Positions 1 through 9,462 of a DNA stretch of 64,000 bases are shown one piece after another. The position numbers and the translations under genes were made by a program. This DNA comes from Phymatolithon calcareum. Lineage: Eukaryota; Rhodophyta; Florideophyceae; Hapalidiales. The notes below the pieces were generated by a model. The model did no database searches and was not told the DNA's origin. It saw only the letters and a program-made list of their open reading frames with translations. Position 1 is the first letter of the stretch. Every line of letters starts with the position of its first letter. Where the stretch lies: the NCBI GenBank assembly GCA_977006965.1, contig OZ345377.1, positions 1,364,001 through 1,428,000 of the forward strand, read 5' to 3'.

Positions 1-512
1 TTGGGCGTTTCGTCGAACACGGGTGCCGCACTGCCATCACCGGCTTCAACGGCAATACCCGGAACCAATTCTGGGGTAGTTGCACCGAAGTTCTCGAATT
101 GCTTAAAGGAACTTTGGCCAGAGACGGTGATGCCAAATTCATCGGTTGACTGGGTGTGCTGCTGGATATCAGTACGCAAATCAGGGTCTTGGTCTTCGTC
201 ACTGTTCGGACCATCACATGAATGGATGAGCCCGTGCTTGTTTACCGTTTCTGTCGGAAGTATGCCATTGTCCTCGGATGCGATGCAATGGTCAGCGCCA
301 TTCGAAATGGGGGTCTCAGAATTACTCGTGGTGTCCAGGTTGTTAGGAATGTCCGGATTGACGAAGTCCAACATATCACCGGGGTGGCTGGGGTTTTCGG
401 GGGACAGAAATGGTCCAAACGGGAATTCGTCGCAGTCTTTGCCAAAGAGTTGCTCAATAGCATCGTCGAAGAGCTGGGCTGTGACTTCAAGACCTTCAGT
501 CGGTGTCCCCAT
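1..512 (-). CDS. CDCA7-like zinc-finger protein, third paralogue, N-terminal part (runs off window)
   Basis: On the minus strand an open frame runs from an ATG at 512–510 to the window edge without a stop. Its translation aligns along its length with the N-terminal region of the two proteins at 16294 and 26612: shared blocks include GDMLDF near residue 48, DEDQD near residue 107 and STDEF near residue 122. Identity is roughly half by eye, so this copy is far older than the 15–34 kb duplication and is inverted relative to it. Upstream of the ATG the similarity continues at DNA level but one extra base shifts the frame. This argues that translation starts at this ATG, and at the equivalent ATG in the other copies. 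The zinc-finger part would lie outside the window. Family assignment is by paralogy only. Confidence 0.75.
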   Translation of the reverse strand, partial: MGTPTEGLEVTAQLFDDAIEQLFGKDCDEFPFGPFLSPENPSHPGDMLDFVNPDIPNNLDTTSNSETPISNGADHCIASEDNGILPTETVNKHGLIHSCDGPNSDEDQDPDLRTDIQQHTQSTDEFGITVSGQSSFKQFENFGATTPELVPGIAVEAGDGSAAPVFDETP

Positions 513-2871
513 TGTGGATATTGCGGACGTAAGCGCGCCGCAGACGCAGTCGCAAGGTTGTGCACGCTTGGATGAGGCGGTTCGACAGAACGAGTTTGTA
601 GCACGTCGGTGTGCTTAGCACAATTGTAGTGCATTTAAAGCACGGAACCGGCAAAGCGCTTTGACATCGGCGCGATATTTATCTGAACACGCGGAATGCT
701 CGGTGATTAAGTGAACCCCAAACGGGACGTTTTGGTGCTAGTCAAGAATGAGAACACATATAAGATACGACTTTCTCCACATCGCCGAAATCTGTACGTG
801 GGCCTATTAAGTGGGAGCATTTGTGCTCTCGTATAGATCCAACTCCAAAGAACCATAAATTCGCGGGAAGATCTGAGAACGGCTCCTGCTTTATCTGACC
901 GGTGTATTGTATGTACTTGGTTTCCATATTGTCTGGAGTGTTGTTGCTTGCACTTGTGTTAGCACTGTGGTGTGCAATTCTAGACTTCAATCTAAGGCTT
1001 GGGCACGACTGCCATGTGGTCTTGATGGCTCCAGCAAGAAATACACGCGTGAAATTTTCAAGTGCAGCTTCTCCAGTAGTCACAGAGTATCTGTAGCCTT
1101 CAGCCCCCTTCTGTTACGCATAATATTATGCTCTACTCAACTATTGTATGAGCATTGGTGGAAGGCAATACCGCGGCACGGGAATGCGTTCTACCATGTC
1201 TTAATGTCGTTTTCAAGCACAATTTGCTTGTAAATATACCTTCCTTGCACAAAAGCACACCTATGCGTCTGTGTTGCATGCAGTTGTCGAACATTGAACA
1301 TGAGAAGGTTAATGAACCTAAGCTACTCTTTTAAAATTAACTAACTTAGGTTCTTTATGGTTTGACTACATCTGATCTACATCACCGCTATTGCGATGCT
1401 CTCTTTTCGGCAGCAATATGGATCACTCGGAAAGGGATCGATCATGTGCCATAGAGGTGATCTTGAGAAGACGATTTTCACTATGCACTATATCATATTG
1501 CTAAAAATAATTACAGAAATATCAGATATTAGCTCATTTAAAATTACAGAGAAGCCCCGCATGACACGTGCAAAGTTTACAAATACGGTACAGTATCACA
1601 AAAAAAGTTCACGCGCGCATGCCGGTATCATAAAAGCAACGAACTTACAATATGTCATATTTCTGCCTAATTAATTTATGAGATGATCTCATTCGTACAT
1701 CAATTAGGCGTAAATATCAGATATATGGCAAAATTAAATTCTGCTGCTCATTTGATTGAATATTATGGTTCATATGATAATATGAACAGCGTTGAGGCGT
1801 TTGACACCTCTCAGTCCCATGGTGGCTCCAAGTGTCATCCGTAAGCGCTCTCGCATTGCAACGGTAGCCAATCGCGTGCCATGGCGTTATTGTTTCATAA
1901 ACAATAATGTTTGAACGGCTTGATGCGCGAGCGTTTCGGCCGAAGACACGGCGGGAGATCGTGAGGGTTGCGCACGAGAAAGGGGGGTACTGTACAAGAA
2001 AGATCGTGCAAGCCAATGTCTAATACTGGTCTCTTTAGATGGGCACATACCCTGTTTTCTTTCAGACCACTGCAGCCAGGGTCCTATCGTTAGACTTGTT
2101 TTGGCTGCCGCAGAGTCGCGTCTCGGGTGTATGCGAAAAACTTGTGTGCGGCTTCTCATGTACAGTGTAGGCTGTGTCAGCGCATGGATTGCTGAAGCCC
2201 GCTGCTGCATGGCTTTTTCGGAACTAACAGGGGAATGAACTTTAATGCATGCTTCCGCTTTCTTAAATCTTAGATAGTGATCAGGGCCATGTGCAGCAGA
2301 GCGCAAGAGAGGTGCTCGCCGCGCGGCGAGACGACAGTGACAAATTTTGCGCTCAAGTTCAATATGTCCGTTTTCGTGAGCTTCCGCACTCGAGTGCACT
2401 GGTGGCCTGGGGGCCTCAGAGAAGGCCCGAATGTGCTGCTCGTGGCTGTTTCCCGCAGACTGGCGTTGCCAAAGCGAGGGCCCAGAAGGCTTCGGTTGCA
2501 GCAGGGGTTACAGCGACAGCAGAGGGAGCGCGCGGCGACCGCGACCGTTTGCGTTTGGATTGCCAGTGAACGACAGTGCGTCCACGATTCACACGTCTTG
2601 ACCGTGTTTTCATAATAAAGCAGTTCTGAGCACATCCTTGCACACGTGGATTGCCCCCGTAGCACAGCGAGAAAAAATCAAAACGTGCGTTGACAACGCC
2701 CCTCGGCAACAATATCACTGCCCCTCCGAAACGCGGCAAAAGCGGCAACGCACACCAGCACCTGTATCCCCTGTGTCATCCCTTGTCCCTCATCCCTTTT
2801 GTCGCCACTGGCTCGTCACATCCGTCACACATTCTGTGGCACTTCATGCCGGCGCGCTAACCCTCCCGCCC
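513..2871. other. Intergenic stretch, no supportable gene
   Basis: Open frames on both strands are short, overlapping and show no recognisable domain. A short motif at about 789–803 (AAATCTGTACGTGG) also occurs in the hairpin upstream of the other two zinc-finger genes, which supports a shared upstream region for all three copies. A 9–10 bp inverted repeat (GAACCTAAG…CTTAGGTTC) lies near 1313–1352. The last few hundred bases must include the promoter and 5' leader of the OTU gene, but I see no clear core element. Confidence 0.5.
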
Positions 2872-4947
2872 ATGCGCTTCGCCGCTTCCCTTCTCGGCGC
2901 GCTGCGTCTGCGCCCAGAGTCCGACCCATCCCCTCCGGCACGTCCGCCTCAATCGTCAGCAATCCCGCGAGCACAATCCCCAGTCACACGCCCCGCCATG
3001 CGTACATCTCCGGCGCGCTCTAAACCCACGCTCGGCGCCCGACCAAATCCCCCTGCAGAGAATGCCGCCACTTCCGCTGCCGGACTTCATGGCGAGGCCG
3101 CGCGCGAAGCCGGCGTGATCGGCTGGTACCGCGGTCAGCTCTTCGCTGCGCACGCCGCTCTTTCCCGTGCTTGGATGGATTTCGATAGTGCTCCCGAGAC
3201 GCACTACGATACTCTTGCCATCCGCGCTGCGCGATGCGCCGTCAGTGACGCACTCCACGATTATTACGCCGCGTCCGGTGGACCAAGTCCGCATGCCATC
3301 GCACATGTCCTTTCCTTAGCTGAGGAGTCAGACCGCCGCATTGCCGCGCTTGATCACGAGCTTGTCGGCGAGGTCCGTCGTCTCGAGGTTCTCGCCCGAA
3401 ACGTCGCTACCGCCCTCACCGGTGCCTCTGACCCCGTCGCCCGTGCCACGGCTGCGGCCGACGCAGACGATGCTCTCATTGAGCTTGAGCTGTACCGTGG
3501 AAGTTGTGCCCGTGCCCTAGACGCTCATACCACCGAGCGTCTTGACCACGCTCAGAGTATTCTCAAGAGCATCGTTGAGAATTCTTGTGGTGGAGCATCA
3601 AACCGCTCCAGGGAGCGCACATTCCGGTCTCTGCCGCGAGAAAGATCTCCGTCGGTGCCTCCATCCGTGACCGCCGCGTATCCCCGATCGCCGGCATCCA
3701 TGCCATCTCGAAATTTTACGCCAGCTCCAGAAAGTCAGCCCGAGTTTGATGGGTACCCTCCGGTGAGAGGCACGAAACAGCACTCTGCCCCGCATCCGTC
3801 ATTGCGATCGTCGCAAGCGCGGTCCACACCACCATCTCAACCGCGTTCGATGCCGCTCCCGTTGGACCGCGAAACAGCGAGCTCGTCAGGGTCCTCTTCC
3901 TCGCGTCGTGGACGCGGCGTCGCTCTCCGCATGCGCAAGTCACATGAGGCCAATTCTGGTGCACCCAAGCGCCGTCGCCCGTCTGCCTTCCTTTTTGGAT
4001 TCGGTAGACCCGACTCGCCGCCGCCCAAACAACAGAGACCGCCGCTTGCACCCGGTGCTGCGATTTTGAAGCGCCGGCAAAGTAACGGTCCTGTCTCTAA
4101 CTCCATGCGCTCGTTTTGGGGTTTTGTCCGCCCCCCATCAGGTGGTCCCGGTAGACCACCGGCTAACATGGGAGCACCACTCGAACCCGCCCCAACACCA
4201 TATGCTCCACAGAAGACCACACGGGGACAACCGGCGGATGGTCTTGTGAGTGGTGAGAGTGGGAGCTCGACAAGCAGCACGACAGAATCGGGAGAGGAGC
4301 TACCGTTGCGTATGGTTATGTCGCGGACACGTACGTTGCGCGATAAGGCTGAGTTCGCTCGGCATTTGGCAGAGGAGGAGGGTCCTGAAACCGGGAATGG
4401 AACCCTTTCCGGGGAAATGGAGCTTTTTCCTCGGGCTTCTAACGCTTCGTTTTCGGCAGCTTTGTACCAAACGAACAATGCGCGAGTAGAAGCCATTTCG
4501 GATGCGGGGGTGCTTCTCACTCCGTCCAGGGTGGTCGGGGATGGCCGATGCCTGTTCAGGTCTGTAGCAAAAGGTCGCGCTGTAGCGAGAGGTGAGGCAA
4601 TGCCCAAGCCACATGCGGAGAAGAAGGATGCGGATCGGCTCCGCGCTAGGGCTGTTGCGGAGTTGCGAAAGAATAAGGAGCTTTTGCTCCGATTCTATGT
4701 CATTGAAGATAATTTTGACAACTATATCGAGCGAATGAGCCAGCCAAGAACGTACGGCGGCGAGCCGGAGTTACTCATGCTTGCAAAAATCTTGAGAATG
4801 CCCATCGCTGTGTACCTTATGCTCAACGGAATGTATAGAAGGATTCAACTTTACGGGAAGCAGTACCACGGCGAGCCGATTCGCATTCGATATTGCAATG
4901 ATACCCATTACGACTCGCTTATCCCGACGACTTACCGGAAAAAATGA
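2872..4947 (+). CDS. OTU-domain cysteine protease (probable deubiquitinase)
   Basis: The single-exon frame encodes 691 residues from the chosen ATG; the frame stays open upstream to an earlier ATG at 2638. I prefer 2872 because the 78 upstream residues are low-complexity and the ATG is followed by an Ala/Arg/Pro-rich start. The C-terminal ~145 residues form an OTU domain: VVGDGRCLFRSVA holds the catalytic Asp557-Gly-Arg-Cys560 signature and NDTHYD near the end supplies the catalytic His679. Residues ~60–220 are Ala-rich and predicted helical. Residues ~230–520 are Ser/Pro/Arg-rich and probably disordered, a possible regulatory or targeting tail. OTU proteases cleave ubiquitin or ubiquitin-like chains; substrate and compartment cannot be read from sequence. 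All catalytic residues are present, so the enzyme is probably active. Convergent with nothing obvious downstream. Confidence 0.85.
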   Translation: MRFAASLLGALRLRPESDPSPPARPPQSSAIPRAQSPVTRPAMRTSPARSKPTLGARPNPPAENAATSAAGLHGEAAREAGVIGWYRGQLFAAHAALSRAWMDFDSAPETHYDTLAIRAARCAVSDALHDYYAASGGPSPHAIAHVLSLAEESDRRIAALDHELVGEVRRLEVLARNVATALTGASDPVARATAAADADDALIELELYRGSCARALDAHTTERLDHAQSILKSIVENSCGGASNRSRERTFRSLPRERSPSVPPSVTAAYPRSPASMPSRNFTPAPESQPEFDGYPPVRGTKQHSAPHPSLRSSQARSTPPSQPRSMPLPLDRETASSSGSSSSRRGRGVALRMRKSHEANSGAPKRRRPSAFLFGFGRPDSPPPKQQRPPLAPGAAILKRRQSNGPVSNSMRSFWGFVRPPSGGPGRPPANMGAPLEPAPTPYAPQKTTRGQPADGLVSGESGSSTSSTTESGEELPLRMVMSRTRTLRDKAEFARHLAEEEGPETGNGTLSGEMELFPRASNASFSAALYQTNNARVEAISDAGVLLTPSRVVGDGRCLFRSVAKGRAVARGEAMPKPHAEKKDADRLRARAVAELRKNKELLLRFYVIEDNFDNYIERMSQPRTYGGEPELLMLAKILRMPIAVYLMLNGMYRRIQLYGKQYHGEPIRIRYCNDTHYDSLIPTTYRKK

Positions 4948-5829
4948 AAGCATCTGGGCGGTGAATAATTCCTCTTATTTCAAGTGACGCTCGAGCATGC
5001 TCTGCAATTTGCAAGCACGTACCAGACTTTCTCAAGAATGCATCGCGAAATGCATAGGCACTGCTGTTTTCCCCTCAACGGAATATGAAAGCCGTCGAAT
5101 GATATTGAAATGCCAATCAGAGCAACTGATGCTTCGGAATCTCACATTCAGTCCTTAACATGCATATGCCTTTACCAAAATCCACCTGTTTTGATCTCGA
5201 ATCGGCGAAATAGAAGCGCATGCAAGCTTATGGTGACTGCTGATTTAAACCCCGCCCGCACCGTACCGCTTGCTTTGGCGCCCGTTCGGAGAAAGCATTC
5301 AGTTTTTGTTCCTCCTTGTTCCTTAGTTTTGTCTCAGGTTGACTGCCCGGGAAACCTGGCTCTCGAACTTCAGGCGCCTCCAAGTTATTTCGTTTGGATT
5401 GCGCTCGTCGTTGAGCTGGTTATCAGAAAGCCAAAACTTAGGTTTGGCTTGCTGATGAGCCCGAAGCCGCAAACTCACTTTTTAATCCAATTTGTAGCTT
5501 GAAGTAGCCCATCCTTATAATTTTGACGTGTAAATCAAAACCTTGACTGAGCTCGTACTAGTCACTACCTTGTTCGCTCCAATCCAACTTCTTGCGAAAC
5601 CGAAAGTGAAACTAATTTTTTATCATTTTTAAGCATACCCTGCTTCAACCATTTACCGTAATTATTGGCACTTCCAGAACGATCGTGGTTTGGTTCTCCG
5701 CTTCGCGTCCCGGCTTTCCCGGTCGTTTCGCCGCCAAGGCCACGAAGTCCAGGCACAGTACAAGAATTGTACTGGATTGCGCTCTTGCTCCGGGACGCGA
5801 TTACCCCAAATCAACGCTCGATTGACGCC
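4948..5829. other. Intergenic, no supportable gene
   Basis: A 130-codon frame at 5110–5502 has no domain, no compositional bias like the neighbouring genes and no homology I recognise. It is treated as chance. The stretch presumably holds the 3' end of the OTU transcript and the promoter of the small gene at 5830. Confidence 0.4.
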
Positions 5830-6082
5830 ATGCTCTCCCGCCGTGCGCGCACCGGCGTAAGTTTCCGTCGATGCTCTCTGGTCTCTCCAACTTTCGTTTC
5901 TGATCTATACTAAATGATGCGCGTTTGTCCCGGTGAAATGCGATATGCAGTTTATGGCCTGGACCGTCGCGGGCGCCGCATTCTACTTTCTCATTTACCG
6001 CCCCGAAGAGGAAAAGAAGAAACAGGCCCGCTTGAAAGCCGTCGTCGTTCTCGACCCCAACCCAAATTCGGGACGAAGTTGA
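5830..6082 (+). CDS. Small single-pass membrane protein, two exons
   Basis: Exon 1 is 5830–5856 (ATG plus eight codons), ending at a consensus donor GTAAGT. The intron is 5857–5950 (94 nt) and ends in TATGCAG. Exon 2 is 5951–6082 and stops at TGA. Splicing is in phase 0 and gives 52 residues: a basic start (MLSRRARTG), one hydrophobic segment at about residues 11–23 (MAWTVAGAAFYFLIY), then a charged stretch RPEEEKKKQARLK. This layout is typical of small mitochondrial inner-membrane subunits or assembly factors, but I cannot name the family. A second intron ending at TTGCAG near 6142 would give an alternative C-terminus and cannot be excluded. The unspliced frames are short, so this gene would be missed by ORF calling. 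Confidence 0.55.
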
Positions 6083-6483
6083 GATCATTCTGAGCCCAAA
6101 CAAACTAGTGGCCAGTGAGATCCTTTTGCGGATTGCAGACGAGGAAAGAAGGATAGCAAAAGCGTGACGGAGTATGGTGGGGGAGCGGTCAACTTTGGCA
6201 ATACAGTTGCTTTCAGTTTCGCATATATCTGCAGTTCAACGTTACGTCTCAAAATGTCTGTCCACTACTTTCAACATAGGCGAAGCAGCGCAAAAATATT
6301 TTTAAAAATCTGGGCAGAGCCTTTACCAATTGTTTTCAAACATCCTAAGGCCGCAGCACAACAGCCAAGTGCAAGTATCATTCACCTGCCTAAAATCTAC
6401 TTGAGTTGAAGCATTTTTCGTTCTTGTCATGACACGACGCACTTCTGCTCAACCTTGCATGACGGCATGCTCACCGGGTCACT
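6083..6483. other. Intergenic between converging genes, nothing recognised
   Basis: The stretch lies between the 3' ends of the small membrane-protein gene (plus) and the NEDD8 gene (minus). It should hold both polyadenylation regions. An 81-codon frame here has no domain and is rejected. Confidence 0.4.
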
Positions 6484-6720
6484 TTACTGTGTGCCGCCGC
6501 GTAGTGCAATGACAAGATGCAACACAGAGCCACCTTCGATATGGTATTCATTTGCCGGGCGATCGTCCGCAAGCTGACGGCCGCCGAAAATCAGACGCTG
6601 CTGCTTGGGGTCAATGCCGGCCTTCTCCTCCACGCGTTCCTTGATTCTCCATATCGTATCCGTAGGGTCAATGTCGATTTCGGTCTGATTCCCGGTCAGC
6701 AATTTCACTTTCACTAACAT
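6484..6720 (-). CDS. NEDD8: NEDD8/RUB1 ubiquitin-like modifier
   Basis: The 78-residue protein is a complete ubiquitin fold. Several features match NEDD8 rather than ubiquitin: the MLVKVK start, the [11 protein letters not shown] helix, QQQRLIFGG-type central region (here [15 protein letters not shown]) and the ending [11 protein letters not shown]. In NEDD8 the residue four before the C-terminal GG is Ala, where ubiquitin has Arg, and here it is Ala (I-A-L-R-G-G). Two residues (TQ) follow GG, so a processing protease must expose the glycine for E1 activation. NEDD8 is conjugated to cullins to activate SCF-type ubiquitin ligases in the nucleus and cytosol. Single exon, no truncation. Confidence 0.93.
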   Translation of the reverse strand: MLVKVKLLTGNQTEIDIDPTDTIWRIKERVEEKAGIDPKQQRLIFGGRQLADDRPANEYHIEGGSVLHLVIALRGGTQ

Positions 6721-7694
6721 CTTTGTGGGGTCTTGTAGCTTCTACGTTCACAGTTCCGTCGCCACAGTCCGAGCTTCCTCGATGAAACAAACGCCTTGTC
6801 CTTTTCAAAAGACGTCGAACGCGTGACGTAAACTCCTTCTGTGACTGCCTTTCGAACGTCTTGACCAAGGCGACTCGTTGGTGTACAAGAGAGGCGCACT
6901 AAACTTTGGTGGTGAGTGAGTCGACTTTTGCCTTAACCTCTAATTCTGAGATATCGACATTCCGTAAAAATATGGAAAAAACTCTATGAGCATCGAGTCC
7001 TGAGCTGGCGGTCTTTGATTTGCTAAATGTACAGATCATACTCGAATGGTCATACACGTGTACAACGGGATGCTTGACGTTTACTCTGGATTGGCCCCTT
7101 GTGGCAAACCGCAGTCAATCGATCCAAGAGAGGAGTTATCGAGGGATATCCAAAGCCCTTGACCTACAGAAAAGGCGAGCGGATGAGACTGAAGAAAATG
7201 CTCGAACGAAGACTCTAACATCGTTCGTTGAAGGGTTGTGGCTGGACTTTCCGTGCTTTCCACAGATGATTTTGGAAAAAGTTTGATAATTGAATATTGT
7301 CAGCAACCGTTTGGTCTTCACTTCCAAATCGATGTTTGGTGCACACAAACCAAAATTTTTGGAATTTTCTCGTCATCTGCACGTTGGAGAACGATGTGTC
7401 TCTCCACAACGTTCAGTTTCAATGCGGCGCCAGAACATAAACGAAGCAGCCTAATACAGCGACATCAGGTCACCGTTATATCAGTTTAAAAATTTCGGAT
7501 CGCCGCCCACTCGCATTTCGGCAACTCCGCATACCCGTTTCCAAAACACTACACGAAAAAGAAGCAGACCCTTGCACATTATCGTGGACACAGTAGTTTC
7601 AAATTCGCTTGGAACTGGTTATTCTCGGGTGCGGATTCCAATGAGGAATGCGTAGAAGGCGTGACGCCCATAGCCACTCCCCGTCGTTTCGGAA
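6721..7694. other. Divergent intergenic region, nothing recognised
   Basis: The region lies between the NEDD8 start (minus) and the CBM48 gene start (plus), so it should contain two promoters back to back. Short frames on both strands overlap each other and show no domain. Confidence 0.4.
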
Positions 7695-8541
7695 ATGGTC
7701 AGCGAAGGCAGCACAAATAATCCACGCACACATCTAAGGCCATCCGACGTGCGAATAGACCTGACCCCGCAGCAAAGCTTTGCTACTCGAATTGCACGCT
7801 CCGGTTCTCGACGCCGAGTAACAAGGTCCGACGCGCAGAAGGATCGGTTTCTGGTGCGCACTGAATTTGTGTTTGCGGGCGCGAAAGCGCACAAAGATGT
7901 CAAGCTGTGTGGGGATTGGTGCAAATGGGAACCACTCTCAATGGAATTGGAACAAGGTATTTTCCCCTCCTTCCTATTGTCGCACTGAATTACGAGCTTT
8001 AGATTTTGGGACGCTAACTTGGCATGTTCTTTTTCTTGCCTCTTTTTCGGATGGTAACCGTTGGTATGCAGAAGGTATCTGGTCCGTAATAACGATTGTT
8101 CCATGTGGATACCGCGAGTTCTTCTACATTGTCGACGGTGAATACACAATCAGTCAGAGGCATCCGACCAACACAGAGCGCACGTGCAATTGGAGAACTG
8201 TACATGGACCCCCATTGCAATACCAAGCTCGACGACCACCTGAAGTCCGAAATAGGATTCTGAAGTTTGCAGACAGAGCCGCAGACCACATGCGAAATAT
8301 CATTCTGTACTATACGAAACGCAGACGAGGAATTGCGAACGAAATATTGGCACACAACAGACGAAATTTGCACTTGAGCAATTCCAGTTTACCGGAGGTT
8401 GAAAGCGATACACTCCCACAATCTTCATCGCGGCTGTTCAAGAAGTCTGTTCGAGTAGGAACGATGGTGCGGATGTTAGCTTTTCTCGTTGTCCTGTGCA
8501 GCTGTTACTTTTTCACCATGACGACTAAGAAGGAGAAATAA
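7695..8541 (+). CDS. CBM48 (AMPK-beta-like) glycogen/starch-binding protein with C-terminal membrane anchor, two exons
   Basis: Exon 1 is 7695–7956, the intron is 7957–8071 (115 nt, GT…TATGCAG, phase 1), and exon 2 is 8072–8541, giving 243 residues. Splicing joins the two halves of one domain: FVFAGAKAHKDVKLCGDW followed by CKWEP in exon 1, then GIWSVITIVPCGYREFF and YIVDGEYTISQRHPTN in exon 2. The order matches the family 48 carbohydrate-binding fold of the AMPK beta subunit (G-x-W strand, then P-x-G-x-x-x-F/Y-F-x-V-D-G, then a P after the last strand). The domain spans about residues 55–125. A hydrophobic segment near residues 221–238 (MLAFLVVLCSCYFFTM) is followed by KKEK and then the stop, so the protein should be tail-anchored, possibly to the ER. 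A role in bringing a partner to glycogen or floridean starch is an inference. No kinase-binding C-terminal domain of true AMPK-beta is evident. Confidence 0.75.
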
Positions 8542-9462
8542 AAATAAACTTACGGAGGGCAAACACTTCTGACCAAGGTTCATTCGTGACTGCTTAGATA
8601 CTCAGTGCGTTGGCAAAACGAGAACGTTTTCGTTTCATCGGTACACTGCAGTTCCGCCTGAGCGCGGTAAATGTTGAGCGAGTATGACTGAGAGTCACTC
8701 AAAACAGGACATCCGAAGGCCGGACCGGGAATCGCTTCTGAACAAATAAACCACGTTCTCCCCAGTCGCCAACTTCTTTTTGAATAAAACGGTACGGGCC
8801 TTATGTTCGCCATACTCTCCCTGAGCAGCCATGTGATAGTCGGGGATATACGGTACCAGTCGCGAGATTAGGATCCACAGTAGTAAAATGGCATTTTTTC
8901 GCCATAATCTGTTTACTCCGTCGCCATTTCTTCCATGATGGAAGAAATGGCGACGTAGCAAAGAGATGAGCTAATCTGGTTTTTAATATGGGACTGCGTA
9001 TGGGAAGCTCGCAATACGCATGCAAGACTCGAGCTGTTTTACCCGCTGAGAATCTATTCTAAATACATCACGCGATGATGCATTTAGCTCCATTTGCTTT
9101 TCGCTTCATCCAACTGATCTTCCTTCATAGAGCCTTCATTTCCCAAAAGTTCCACTCAGGTCTCATCAACTGTTTCGAGAGTACAGTCTAAGTTTGCTGA
9201 TGCGCAACTCTTTGACTTCAGTACGGCTGGGCCAACGGACTGCATCCAGCTTTCGCTCCGCGCGCTCGCTCCAGTGCTTTTTTCGATTCGCCCTTCTCAT
9301 CTAAGGCTATTGGATTCTACTTAAGCCCACAAATCATGCAAACGAAGCCACGATGGACTCCAACTCACAACTTGCTTCCTGAACCCGACAAATGAACTTG
9401 GGCGTCACCACAGTTTGCCCAGCTGGAACATCTGAACCGCTCGACATCGGGCACACTCCACT
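8542..9462. other. Intergenic with one long perfect palindrome; no supportable gene
   Basis: Minus-strand frames of 74–88 codons overlap in different phases and none shows a domain. The only structure seen is the palindrome at 8920–8954. The right part should hold the promoter of the cohesin gene. Confidence 0.4.
8920..8954. repeat. Perfect 35-nt palindrome (17-bp arms, 1-nt centre)
   Basis: GTCGCCATTTCTTCCAT and its exact reverse complement are separated by a single G. It lies between the CBM48 and cohesin genes and is not attached to any coding frame. Confidence 0.95.

Noticed and set aside
1-618. 205-codon plus-strand frame
   Set aside because: It is the antisense shadow of the minus-strand zinc-finger paralogue, which matches the other copies residue by residue. 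The same shadow occurs opposite the other copies.
1887-2399. 170-codon minus-strand frame
   Set aside because: No domain, composition or neighbour support. It overlaps other frames on both strands.
3837-4607. 256-codon minus-strand frame
   Set aside because: Antisense of the OTU gene, whose catalytic motifs are on the plus strand.
5110-5502. 130-codon plus-strand frame
   Set aside because: No recognisable family and no splice or domain evidence.
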